A stretch of DNA of 64,000 bases, taken from positions 62,001-126,000 of the forward strand of contig JAJOHG010000065.1 of NCBI GenBank assembly GCA_021029095.1. Reading direction: 5' to 3'. Shown here piece after piece: positions 1-9,883 of this stretch; positions within the stretch are counted from its first letter, which is position 1; the number at the start of each line of letters is the position of its first letter. The notes beneath the pieces are model-generated. The model saw only the letters and a program-made list of their open reading frames with translations, was not told where the DNA came from and did not search any database. This stretch comes from Phellopilus nigrolimitatus (taxonomy: Eukaryota; Basidiomycota; Agaricomycetes; Hymenochaetales; Hymenochaetaceae). Both the position numbers and the translations under genes were made by a program.

Positions 1-23
1 CGTTATTCCATACCATCCGCGAT

Positions 24-31
24 CCCAGCTC
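24..31. repeat. Target-site duplication, left, copy A (CCCAGCTC)
   Basis: CCCAGCTC here is repeated exactly at 3356-3363, immediately outside the terminal inverted repeats. Removing the element and one copy restores an open frame that runs through the insertion point to a stop near 3492, so the element landed in a possibly coding sequence. Confidence 0.9.
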
Positions 32-358
32 TAGGGCATAGCACGGGTCATGTTTACCCGCGGATCCCCACGGGTAGACCCGTGACAATACCCACGGGTT
101 CGGGTCACCCCGTGCACGGGTGATCTGTTTCCCACGGGTCAGACACGGGTTCGGGTCTGATTTTTTGGTAATTTTTACATACCCGTGGGTACCCGCAGGT
201 ATTGAGGACCCTTATTCAAATAAGACATATGTGTATAGATTGGCATCATATCCAATGAGCAGCCTTTTTTTTGCTGAGTTGTACTGAATTGTTCTCCAAA
301 TAAAGTAGCAGTTTTGTTGTCGTATTTGGCAAGACATTGACAATTTCCTCTGCACCAG

Positions 359-643
359 CGCATCCACAATGTCCGCACCCGTGTTGGCAACACCAAGTTC
401 CGCGCCCTTCGTTTCGACCCGGGCAACTTCGCCTGGGGTTCGGAGCACGTCACTGAAAAGACGTGGATCATCGGTGTGGTGAGTGTCTTTCATGGAGAGA
501 ATTTCCGAACTGTAGATGCTGAGACGGTGTGCGATTTTCCCTTCCTCTCGCAAGGTCTATGATTTATCGAACGAAGAGCTCTTTCATTCCATTATCCAGA
601 TTGATGTGACCCCCTTTAGGCAGTGGTACGAGTTGCATCATAA
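359..643 (+). pseudogene. RPS8: Captured fragment of 40S ribosomal protein eS8 (copy A)
   Basis: Two exons are recognisable. Positions 359-478 encode a stretch beginning RIHNVRTRVGNTKFRALRFD and containing GNFAWGSE, matching the conserved eS8 core (RIHxVRTRGGNxKxRALR). After a GT-AG intron (479-554) the frame resumes with VYDLSNEELF and then IQIDVTPFRQWYELHHN, corresponding to eS8 VYxxSNNELVRT and QIDATPFRQWxExHYG. Against the family, roughly nine residues after NEEL are missing and several conserved residues differ. Neither the start nor the C-terminus is present. At about 643 it abuts the PRP40 piece in a different frame, so a simple fusion protein is not encoded. The retained intron indicates capture from genomic DNA, not from mRNA. 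Confidence 0.85.
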
Positions 644-2709
644 TGGAAGGAGTACTTCTCCGGCGGTTGCAAGTACTACCACAATGTATGTTTCGTATCC
701 TTTCTTCTCTGCGTGCATCGTGCTCAATGTGTCCCAACAGACGGACACGAAAGAGTCGAAATGGGACATGCCCGACGAGCTTCTGCTCTTGCTCGAGAAG
801 GTTGAAAAAGAGAACAAGCCGGTACAGCAAGCGTAAGTGCACCAACCCATCTCGATCGCCACATTAGCACCAATTCACGCATGATCGTCCCTAACTTCGT
901 GCCCGGCCAGTTGGGTTCACAAGGTGCTTCTGTCCCGTTGGGTGGTGTAGACCCGTCCTTACCTCAGAGCCAGCAACCCCTCAATGGCGCCGCCCCCCAA
1001 CCCGCTCGCCGTAGGTGCGCACACGGGCAGCATAGGTGGTCTGCCCTCGAACGTGCTCCCTGGACGTCCCAGCCTCCCGGACGACCCCTTCATCCCTCAT
1101 AACGGCTTCGCGACCCTCAAAGAGGGCGAGAAAGCGTTCACACAGCTCCTATGCAGGGCGGGCATCGACACGTCATGGAAATGGGACCAGACAATTCGTG
1201 CAACCATCACTGACCCGCTGTATAAGGCGCTCAACACTCTTTCGGAGAAGAAAAAATGTTGGCAGAAGGTGCGTATTCCAGTATTTTTTTGAATCTGAGG
1301 AAATACGTGCTGATAAGGAGACTAGGAAAAAGAGCGCGAAGAGCGCGAGGCTTGACTTGCGAAAATCAGGCCTGCGATTCGAAACATGCTCAAGGGCAAC
1401 CCGAATGTCTTCCACTACTCAACTTTCCAAAGCGCAGACCGTTTGTTCGCACAGCACCCGATCTGGCAGCAGGCCAAGATCGAGTCTGAACGCAAGATGA
1501 TCTTTGAGGAGTACGTCGCGGAGCTCAAACAGCGCGAGGTGCAGGAGAGCCGCGCAGTGCGTGCGCGCAGCGTCGGCAAGGTTGTTGCGCTGTTCAAGGA
1601 GCTCAATGTCGACGTGCTCACGCGGTGGCGCACCGCATACTCTGCGCTGCGCGACTCGGACGCGTGGGCGACGGATCCGGAGCTGCAACGCCTCCCGTCG
1701 CTCGACGTCCTCCTCGCGTTCGAGGACTACGCGCGTGTGCAGGAGCGCGAGTTTGAGGATTGCATGCGTCGGGAGACAGTCGAGAAAGCGTGCCGCGATC
1801 GGAAGGGGCGAGGGGCGTTCAAGTCACTGCTGCGCGAGCTCGTCGACGTGGGCCGTATCCGGGCGAAGAGCAAGTGGAAGGACGTCTACCCGGACTTCGG
1901 GGACGACGAGCGATATCTTGGTCTGCTCGGTATTCCGGGCTCGAACCCGCTTGAACCCTTCTGGGACGTCGTTGATAGTCTCGATCAGAAACTTGACGCA
2001 AAGGTTACTGTCGTCGAGGAGGCGATCCGCAAGTCTAACGAGCAAGCCGAACAGTCGTTCGAGTTTGGTCCCAACACGACGGAGGAAGAGTTCTTTGCCG
2101 CGGTTGCCGCCGCTCAAATGCATCACGAGGACTCGCAAAGCCCTGACAAAGACGACCTTAATGTGATCTATGACTTTGTAAGACTTCGTAGTGTGTTTTG
2201 GGTTTCTATGATATTTACTCGCGTCTTTAGATGCACAGTGACCTTGTCAAGAGACTGGAGTCCGAAAGGCGGCGTGCGGAGCGGAAGCAACGACACATGC
2301 AAGATGACTTCCGCTACGCGTTGAAGAAGCTTTCAGACCCAATAGACGTCAACGCATCCTACGACAATGCCATCCCTCTCATGGAAAACCTTCCTGAGTA
2401 CAAAGCACTCGAGGATGAAGGCCGACGTGCAGCTTTCAATAAATTTATCAAGAGACAGAAGGTGATTAATACGCGTTATGTGTAGGAAAGCTGGAAGGTA
2501 CTCATTCTCAAATCTCAATCTTTCAGGAACACTTGCGCGAGTTATCAGAAGACGGCGGCTCAGGAATGATCGACTTCGGCGGGCCGGGCGGCAGCGCGGG
2601 GTTCGCGGGCTGCGTGACGCCGGGCCTGCCGACACCCCTGCCGTCAGCGGCTGCGGGAGGCGGAGGTGGGGACGTCGCAATGTGGGGCGCGTCGGTGAGC
2701 TTCGGGTAG
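644..2709 (+). pseudogene. PRP40: Captured 5'-truncated PRP40 (WW/FF-domain U1 snRNP factor), copy A
   Basis: The piece begins inside the second WW domain (WKEYFSGGCKYYHN, intron 686-740, then TDTKESKWDMPDELLLLLEK). It continues through the FF-domain array: AFTQLLCRAGIDTSWKWDQ at about 1135-1190, then the long exon at 1386-2180 with FHYSTFQSADRLF. It finishes KRQK, EHLRELSED and a glycine-rich tail with a stop at 2707-2709. PRP40 bridges the 5' and 3' splice sites through U1 snRNP. The first WW domain and start are missing, and TGA at 1353-1355 interrupts an exon (KEREEREA-stop-LAKIRPAIRNML) where the family continues. At least five introns remain. It differs from copy B by one noticed base: T at 1152 gives Cys where copy B has Arg. 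Confidence 0.88.
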
Positions 2710-2890
2710 GGCGAGCGCAAGGAGACGTCGGGGCTCATGAGCGCGTGAGAGGCGTCCTTTTTTCTTTTCTTTTCTTGCTTTCATTTTGCATGCCTATTAT
2801 TCGGGGAGTCTTCGCTTGACTCGTCTCCGGGGATTGGAGTGTGAGGTTGAGAAGGTCCCCTCGCTGACTCATCTTGGTGCATTAGCTAGA

Positions 2891-2977
2891 GTTGTCCTCA
2901 TCTCAGGCAACTGCCCGCCGCTCCGCAAGTCTGAGCTCGAGTACTACACCATGCTCTCAAAAACAACTGTGCACCAC
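2891..2977 (+). pseudogene. RPL30: Captured exon of 60S ribosomal protein eL30 (copy A)
   Basis: Twenty-nine codons, from [19 protein letters not shown] to MLSKTTVHH, match the highly conserved eL30 core ([24 protein letters not shown]). A plausible splice acceptor (GCTAG) precedes the exon and a TAA follows directly, so only one exon of the gene was taken. It sits about 180 bp after the PRP40 stop in the same orientation. The following stretch (about 3035-3145) has an open frame reading VFKSRSGLAASLGAAVDSLL that may come from a further, unrecognised source. Confidence 0.8.
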
Positions 2978-3363
2978 TAACATGCAGCTGCTCGCGGCCA
3001 ACCCGACAATTAGTGCATCAGGCTCTGCGTCCGCACGGTGTTTTCAAGAGCCGCAGCGGGCTCGCAGCGTCCCTCGGCGCCGCCGTCGACTCGCTCTTGC
3101 GGGTATCCACAGCTATTGGTTTTCTACTCAATATTCTTGAAAAAATAAGTTGTAATTAAATTAAAACAAAATGTAAGGTGACCCGCAGGTCACTCGCTAT
3201 ACCCACTCCGACCCGGACCTGCCATACCCGGACCCGCAGGTATACTGACCTGCGGGTCCGGGGGTCATACACGGGTTCGGGTCTGGATTTTGAAAATCTC
3301 ATACCCGTGCAAACGGGTCCGGGTCTACCCACGGATCGACCCGTGCTATGCCCTACCCAGCTC

Positions 3364-4200
3364 ACAGTCCCGCTTACCCAACACGTCCAGCGAACAGACC
3401 GCGACCTCGACGAGCTCGCTAACACGCAGGACAACATTGCAGAGGACCAGCCTGACATTGCGGCGGACTGGACTGACGAGCATGACGAATAGACAGAAAC
3501 CACATCCTTTGTAGTCCAAATTGTCTCATTAGTCTCACACAATACACTTCAATTATGCTTAAACTTGTTCAAAAATACCCGAGTCCCCCACCTCCTCATC
3601 TCAACCGCGTGGTTCGCGACCCTCAGCCGCGTCGACGACACCACAATGATCTAGCTCGCGATTGACTACGCAGGCCCCCCGTTCTCCACAACCTGGCTCT
3701 CGATCGTCATTGATCCCCGTGACCCATGAAGGAGCTTTATCAGTGCGCTCTTCCACCGCTATCCACAGATTATACCCCGCGTCAGTCCCCACCGGCTCCA
3801 CCATACTCAGAACGAGCTCCGTCGCCTTTTCCTCGAGGAGGTCGGCCACAACTGCGCTCTCGCTGTGATCAGTTTCGACCGCGTTGACGATGTCGTCAAA
3901 GCTCTTTACCGTCGTCTCGGTATCGAAGACAACCCACGTGCCGTTCTCGGCGCTGAGTTTACCAACATTGCGACCTCAGAAATTTTCCGCCGCCTCCGCG
4001 TACTCGAGGAATATGCCAGCCTTTGCATCCCTGGTCCCACTATCCTCAGGATCTCCATACTCGACGACAACCACAACAAAGAAGATCACAATGACCCCCT
4101 CAACGATGATGACACCGACGTGGAAGCCACACCCGCTCCTACCCCTCCCCACAACCCCGCGCCTGCCAACAGCGACCACATTACCATTGACCTCGAATAA
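3364..4200 (+). pseudogene. Decayed ORF of unknown function, interrupted by hAT copy A
   Basis: Between the two hAT copies several open stretches read as protein-like. One ends LDELANTQDNIAEDQPDIAA and stops near 3492. After about 3590 a second stretch contains AGPPFSTTWLSIVIDPRDP, then a TGA near 3727, then a long continuation (FISALFHRYPQ, LRRLFLEEVGHNCALAVISF, KALYRRLGIED, SEIFRRLRVLEEYASL) ending at TAA 4198-4200 after an Asp/Pro-rich tail. I do not recognise the family. The internal stop and the transposon insertion suggest a dead gene, possibly itself derived from a repeat. Confidence 0.4.
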
Positions 4201-4329
4201 TCACGCATCCTCATCTCACCCGCACGGTAGTGACCAAGGATGGTCACTATTTCAAAGTCATGGGGAGGTGTACCAGTGTACCACTGGCTACCTTCCGATA
4301 TCGTCGCAGAATGGGATAGGATTGCGGTT

Positions 4330-4435
4330 GAGCACCGAGACAGACAAAGGATCGAGGACGAGTACAGACACGGATAGAGGATCAAGCACGATTGTGGACG
4401 CGGACGAAGGACCGAGGATCGACGCGGATGACACA
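4330..4435. repeat. Short imperfect tandem repeats, about 33 bp
   Basis: Variants of a unit containing GACGxGGAxxxAGGATCxAG recur about three times, giving the peptide-like pattern TDKGSRTSTDTDRGSSTIVD in one frame. No function is assigned. The region to about 4690 shows nothing else I can support. Confidence 0.35.
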
Positions 4436-4689
4436 GGGATGATGAGTTGAGTCGCGGAGACATCGCGGAGCACTCTTTGTTCAGTTACCTTACTGGGATT
4501 GTGCACGGACCGTAGACAGAAACAGGATTTGGTATTTAGTCGAGATAGAGGCATCTTTGTACGAGGTCTTCCCCTTCGCGATTGTCACACTGCGCCACAC
4601 TGAATAGGATTAACACACACTTCTCATCTTCTCTCTTCTCGATCGCCCGTTCGCTCTTCTTGACTTCGCGATCAATGCTCCACGCTTTT

Positions 4690-5116
4690 CTCGACACCGA
4701 TCTCGCTTCTGAACCTTACTCGACTTGGGGGTAGTGGCCACTGCTTCGCATGGCAGGTTACGATCCTGGTTGGTAGCCAGTTTGAGTCATTCCCATCATG
4801 GTTTATAGTAATCTGCTGATAGAGAAGCGAGTTCTGGTCCGATTGCAATGATAAAAAAATAAAAATAATCGTACAGTCCAGGGCAACACATTCCAGCATT
4901 TGACAGGGTTTTCAAATTTGAATTCTGAGCTGAGTACCAAACGGATGGGAGAGATAGATACACCATCTGGAAGGCCTGAAGTATACCTTTCCAAACGTCT
5001 CATCAGGCCAGAGAAGTACTATTAGCAACATAAGTGAAAACAATGCCCAGAGTTGGGATTGAACCAACAACCTCCCAGTTCTATACTGGTAGCTCTAACC
5101 ATCGAGCTATCAGCCA
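4690..5116 (-). repeat. tRNA-derived SINE-like element (minus strand)
   Basis: On the minus strand 5116-5044 reads like a tRNA. An A-box-like D-arm TAGCTCGATGGTTAGAGC is followed by a perfect B box GGTTCAATCCC inside a fully paired T-arm (GTTGG-TTCAATC-CCAAC). The acceptor stem does not pair (only three of seven positions), and the anticodon loop TATAGAA lacks U33, so it is not a working tRNA. About 350 bp of AT-richer sequence with no long ORF follows on the same strand, as in a SINE body. The distal boundary is uncertain. The head is probably a pol III promoter relic. Confidence 0.5.
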
Positions 5117-5587
5117 TTGGTATCATTGAGGAGTCTAGGGTTCATACCTAGTGCACACAATGTATGATATGAATCAATGATTGATAAGCAATGGATTATA
5201 TTATCCAACTAGGGCATAGCACGGGTCGATCCGTGGGTAGACCCGGACCCGTTTGCACGGGTATGAGATTTTCAAAATCCAGACCCGAACCCGTGTATGA
5301 CCCCCGGACCCGCAGGTCAGTATACCTGCGGGTCCGGGTATGGCAGGTCCGGGTCGGAGTGGGTATAGCGAGTGACCTGCGGGTCACCTTACATTTTGTT
5401 TTAATTTAATTACAACTTATTTTTTCAAGAATATTGAGTAGAAAACCAATAGCTGTGGATACCCGCAAGAGCGAGTCGACGGCGGCGCCGAGGGACGCTG
5501 CGAGCCCGCTGCGGCTCTTGAAAACACCGTGCGGACGCAGAGCCTGATGCACTAATTGTCGGGTTGGCCGCGAGCAGCTGCATGTTA

Positions 5588-5674
5588 GTGGTGCACAGTT
5601 GTTTTTGAGAGCATGGTGTAGTACTCGAGCTCAGACTTGCGGAGCGGCGGGCAGTTGCCTGAGATGAGGACAAC
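5588..5674 (-). pseudogene. RPL30: Captured eL30 exon (copy B)
   Basis: This is identical in translation to the eL30 exon of copy A (core [23 protein letters not shown]) and ends at the same TAA. It is a single exon without the rest of the gene. Confidence 0.8.
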
Positions 5675-5855
5675 TCTAGCTAATGCACCAAGATGAGTCA
5701 GCGAGGGGACCTTCTCAACCTCACACTCCAATCCCCGGAGACGAGTCAAGCGAAGACTCCCCGAATAATAGGCATGCAAAATGAAAGCAAGAAAAGAAAA
5801 GAAAAAAGGACGCCTCTCACGCGCTCATGAGCCCCGACGTCTCCTTGCGCTCGCC

Positions 5856-7921
5856 CTACCCGAAGCTCACCGACGCGCCCCACATTGCGACGTCCCCACC
5901 TCCGCCTCCCGCAGCCGCTGACGGCAGGGGTGTCGGCAGGCCCGGCGTCACGCAGCCCGCGAACCCCGCGCTGCCGCCCGGCCCGCCGAAGTCGATCATT
6001 CCTGAGCCGCCGTCTTCTGATAACTCGCGCAAGTGTTCCTGAAAGATTGAGATTTGAGAATGAGTACCTTCCAGCTTTCCTACACATAACGCGTATTAAT
6101 CACCTTCTGTCTCTTGATAAATTTATTGAAAGCTGCACGTCGGCCTTCATCCTCGAGTGCTTTGTACTCAGGAAGGTTTTCCATGAGAGGGATGGCATTG
6201 TCGTAGGATGCGTTGACGTCTATTGGGTCTGAAAGCTTCTTCAACGCGTAGCGGAAGTCATCTTGCATGTGTCGTTGCTTCCGCTCCGCACGCCGCCTTT
6301 CGGACTCCAGTCTCTTGACAAGGTCACTGTGCATCTAAAGACGCGAGTAAATATCATAGAAACCCAAAACACACTACGAAGTCTTACAAAGTCATAGATC
6401 ACATTAAGGTCGTCTTTGTCAGGGCTTTGCGAGTCCTCGTGATGCATTTGAGCGGCGGCAACCGCGGCAAAGAACTCTTCCTCCGTCGTGTTGGGACCAA
6501 ACTCGAACGACTGTTCGGCTTGCTCGTTAGACTTGCGGATCGCCTCCTCGACGACAGTAACCTTTGCGTCAAGTTTCTGATCGAGACTATCAACGACGTC
6601 CCAGAAGGGTTCAAGCGGGTTCGAGCCCGGAATACCGAGCAGACCAAGATATCGCTCGTCGTCCCCGAAGTCCGGGTAGACGTCCTTCCACTTGCTCTTC
6701 GCCCGGATACGGCCCACGTCGACGAGCTCGCGCAGCAGTGACTTGAACGCCCCTCGCCCCTTCCGATCGCGGCACGCTTTCTCGACTGTCTCCCGACGCA
6801 TGCAATCCTCAAACTCGCGCTCCTGCACACGCGCGTAGTCCTCGAACGCGAGGAGGACGTCGAGCGACGGGAGGCGTTGCAGCTCCGGATCCGTCGCCCA
6901 CGCGTCCGAGTCGCGCAGCGCAGAGTATGCGGTGCGCCACCGCGTGAGCACGTCGACATTGAGCTCCTTGAACAGCGCAACAACCTTGCCGACGCTGCGC
7001 GCACGCACTGCGCGGCTCTCCTGCACCTCGCGCTGTTTGAGCTCCGCGACGTACTCCTCAAAGATCATCTTGCGTTCAGACTCGATCTTGGCCTGCTGCC
7101 AGATCGGGTGCTGTGCGAACAAACGGTCTGCGCTTTGGAAAGTTGAGTAGTGGAAGACATTCGGGTTGCCCTTGAGCATGTTTCGAATCGCAGGCCTGAT
7201 TTTCGCAAGTCAAGCCTCGCGCTCTTCGCGCTCTTTTTCCTAGTCTCCTTATCAGCACGTATTTCCTCAGATTCAAAAAAATACTGGAATACGCACCTTC
7301 TGCCAACATTTTTTCTTCTCCGAAAGAGTGTTGAGCGCCTTATACAGCGGGTCAGTGATGGTTGCACGAATTGTCTGGTCCCATTTCCATGACGTGTCGA
7401 TGCCCGCCCTGCGTAGGAGCTGTGTGAACGCTTTCTCGCCCTCTTTGAGGGTCGCGAAGCCGTTATGAGGGATGAAGGGGTCGTCCGGGAGGCTGGGACG
7501 TCCAGGGAGCACGTTCGAGGGCAGACCACCTATGCTGCCCGTGTGCGCACCTACGGCGAGCGGGTTGGGGGGCGGCGCCATTGAGGGGTTGCTGGCTCTG
7601 AGGTAAGGACGGGTCTACACCACCCAACGGGACAGAAGCACCTTGTGAACCCAACTGGCCGGGCACGAAGTTAGGGACGATCATGCGTGAATTGGTGCTA
7701 ATGTGGCGATCGAGATGGGTTGGTGCACTTACGCTTGCTGTACCGGCTTGTTCTCTTTTTCAACCTTCTCGAGCAAGAGCAGAAGCTCGTCGGGCATGTC
7801 CCATTTCGACTCTTTCGTGTCCGTCTGTTGGGACACATTGAGCACGATGCACGCAGAGAAGAAAGGATACGAAACATACATTGTGGTAGTACTTGCAACC
7901 GCCGGAGAAGTACTCCTTCCA
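5856..7921 (-). pseudogene. PRP40: Captured 5'-truncated PRP40 (copy B)
   Basis: This mirrors the PRP40 piece of copy A: the C-terminal part of the second WW domain, the FF-domain region, and the C-terminal EHLRELSED and Gly-rich tail, with introns retained. The same TGA interrupts the exon reading KEREEREA (complement of 7210-7212). The nonsense mutation was therefore present before the element multiplied. It has Arg (LLRRAGIDTS) where copy A has Cys. Confidence 0.88.
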
Positions 7922-8206
7922 TTATGATGCAACTCGTACCACTGCCTAAAGGGGGTCACATCAATCTGGATAATGGAATGAAAGAGCTCTTCGTTCGATA
8001 AATCATAGACCTTGCGAGAGGAAGGGAAAATCGCACACCGTCTCAGCATCTACAGTTCGGAAATTCTCTCCATGAAAGACACTCACCACACCGATGATCC
8101 ACGTCTTTTCAGTGACGTGCTCCGAACCCCAGGCGAAGTTGCCCGGGTCGAAACGAAGGGCGCGGAACTTGGTGTTGCCAACACGGGTGCGGACATTGTG
8201 GATGCG
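7922..8206 (-). pseudogene. RPS8: Captured eS8 fragment (copy B)
   Basis: These are the same two-exon eS8 piece (RIHNVRTRVGNTK; TPFRQWYELHHN) and the same junction with PRP40 as in copy A, on the minus strand. Confidence 0.85.
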
Positions 8207-8541
8207 CTGGTGCAGAGGAAATTGTCAATGTCTTGCCAAATACGACAACAAAACTGCTACTTTATTTGGAGAACAATTCAGTACAACTCAGCAAAAAAAA
8301 GGCTGCTCATTGGATATGATGCCAATCTATACACATATGTCTTATTTGAATAAGGGTCCTCAATACCTGCGGGTACCCACGGGTATGTAAAAATTACCAA
8401 AAAATCAGACCCGAACCCGTGTCTGACCCGTGGGAAACAGATCACCCGTGCACGGGGTGACCCGAACCCGTGGGTATTGTCACGGGTCTACCCGTGGGGA
8501 TCCGCGGGTAAACATGACCCGTGCTATGCCCTATATCCAAC

Positions 8542-9883
8542 AAGTACCAGCTTGGGTTTTTCGGAATTTGGTGCATACAGCCTGCAAAGTCTGCAGGCTG
8601 GATAGGTTCAGAACAAATCATCTCAGTGATTATTTTTCAGCCCCAGAACCCATATACTATGTTACATAATCGTGTAGGTATTGTGAGGCGCTTGAGAACA
8701 CAAAAGAAATCATGTTTTTACGTGCAGTAGAAGAATTACTATGCTGAAAATACAAATGAGAATGGTGCTAAGCATGGGGGATTTTCCTAATTTGGTAACA
8801 AGTTTGAGTTTTGTAGTGGTTGTGGCACGGGCGCCGATACCAAAGTACACTCGCTTAACGCAAATTTTGTACACTTTTTGTATTGCCACCAGCTGGGACC
8901 AAATATATGCAAGCACAACAATAATGCCTACTTTACAAGACGATCTTTCACTTCGTTTCAGGATCGTAACACCATTGTCCGTCATGGACAGCCTGCGACC
9001 TCGCCCCACAGCATCACCGTCTCGACAGGATTGATTGAGAGGGAACGAGTCAGTGTCGTGTCGTCCCAGTGTTGAGTCCCTTGTTGGCCTTTCTCTCTTC
9101 TTGATCAAGACACTGTAGATTCCCCAAACCCTGTAGGCTGTCCTCGACTGTCTGCACTACTTGTCCGAAAGGATCTCGTAAAGCGCATGGTGCAATTAGC
9201 GAGCGGCTATAGCAAGCTGGAAAAATGCCGCACAATGCAAAAGAAACAGAGCAGAACAGAGCAGAACGGAGCGGGACAGTCATCATCATCGTCGGCAATG
9301 TTGAGCGCGACATGTTGCAGACTGCGTGGCGTGATCAGCGGTGTGGGAAACCCAGTGGCCGGCATGCTCCAGGCCTGAGCTGACTTAAGTCCCCGAGGGA
9401 TTATCTGAGGTAGTATTGACGGTAGAGGCGATTGTTATGCAAAGTAACCTAACTAGCCAGGTGCCTCCTATGCAGGTACCCGCCTAACTAGGTAAGCTGG
9501 GGTGGGTGCCATAGGTGGCCCGATTTCGCTCGATTTCAAATTTTACAATGTGTGATCAATGGCACAATTTGATCGGATGTTGCTTGTTTTGCTGCAATAA
9601 TTCAATAGAAACCCCACGATATGGCACAATCTGACTAGATAATACATTGAGTAAAAAAGAGCGCGCTCGAATAGTCCGATTTCCCTCTTTCTGTCTCAAT
9701 CTCGCTTGAAAAAAATTGTAGTATTCTCATTTTATTTTGCGATATCGAGCCAAATCGTGCGGTCCGATTTGGTCCGTTTTCGCTCGATCTCGCACGAGTC
9801 ACTTTCCACTGGGACTAGCGACTTGCCCGACCACCATCCAATGCCTTTTCTGTCCTTCCAATTGCAATCATTTAGCATCCCAG
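8542..9883. other. Intergenic region upstream of APS kinase
   Basis: No convincing gene is seen. A cluster of near-repeats around 9420-9520 (AACTAGCCAGGTGCCT, CCGCCTAACTAGGTAAGC) and CGATTT-rich variants at 9520-9790 may be remnants of repeats. Short open frames here lack family signatures. Confidence 0.4.

Larger units (their letters stand above)
32..3355 (+). mobile_element. Non-autonomous hAT-type transposon, copy A, carrying captured host gene pieces
   Basis: The element is 3324 bp. It begins TAGGGCATAGCACGGGTC at 32 and ends with the reverse complement of that 18-mer at 3355. The 8-bp direct repeat CCCAGCTC flanks it exactly (24-31 and 3356-3363). An 8-bp duplication with a TAGGG-type terminal repeat is the hallmark of the hAT superfamily. 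Both subterminal regions (about 32-210 and 3175-3355) are packed with short inverted and direct variants of ACCCGTGGGT and ACCCGCAGGT, as expected for transposase-binding clusters. No transposase ORF is present. The interior consists of intron-bearing pieces of eS8, PRP40 and eL30, so it resembles a plant Pack-MULE but with hAT ends. A second full copy in opposite orientation lies at 5210-8533. The autonomous partner is not in this window. Confidence 0.9.
5210..8533 (-). mobile_element. Non-autonomous hAT-type transposon, copy B, inverted relative to copy A
   Basis: This element has the same 3324-bp length and the same terminal inverted repeats as copy A, read on the minus strand (position x in A corresponds to 8565 minus x here). 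It is flanked by a different perfect 8-bp duplication, TATCCAAC, at 5202-5209 and 8534-8541. The two copies are therefore separate transposition events and not a local inversion or duplication. Comparing translated segments I find one difference (G at 7413, complement C, versus T at 1152). Such near-identity implies very recent mobility. The interior again has eL30, PRP40 and eS8 pieces and no transposase. Confidence 0.9.

Noticed and set aside
5044..5116. Functional tRNA gene on the minus strand
   Set aside because: The T-arm and B box are perfect, but the acceptor stem has only three of seven pairs and the anticodon loop lacks U33. It is better explained as a SINE head.
6241..7179. Intact 312-aa PRP40 protein gene (and its mirror at 1386-2324)
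   Set aside because: The open frame is one exon of a captured, 5'-truncated PRP40 with an upstream in-frame TGA inside a transposon. It is not a free-standing gene.
32..8533. One large inverted segmental duplication at the window start
   Set aside because: The two arms end exactly at matching terminal repeats and have different 8-bp target duplications, which demands two transpositions.
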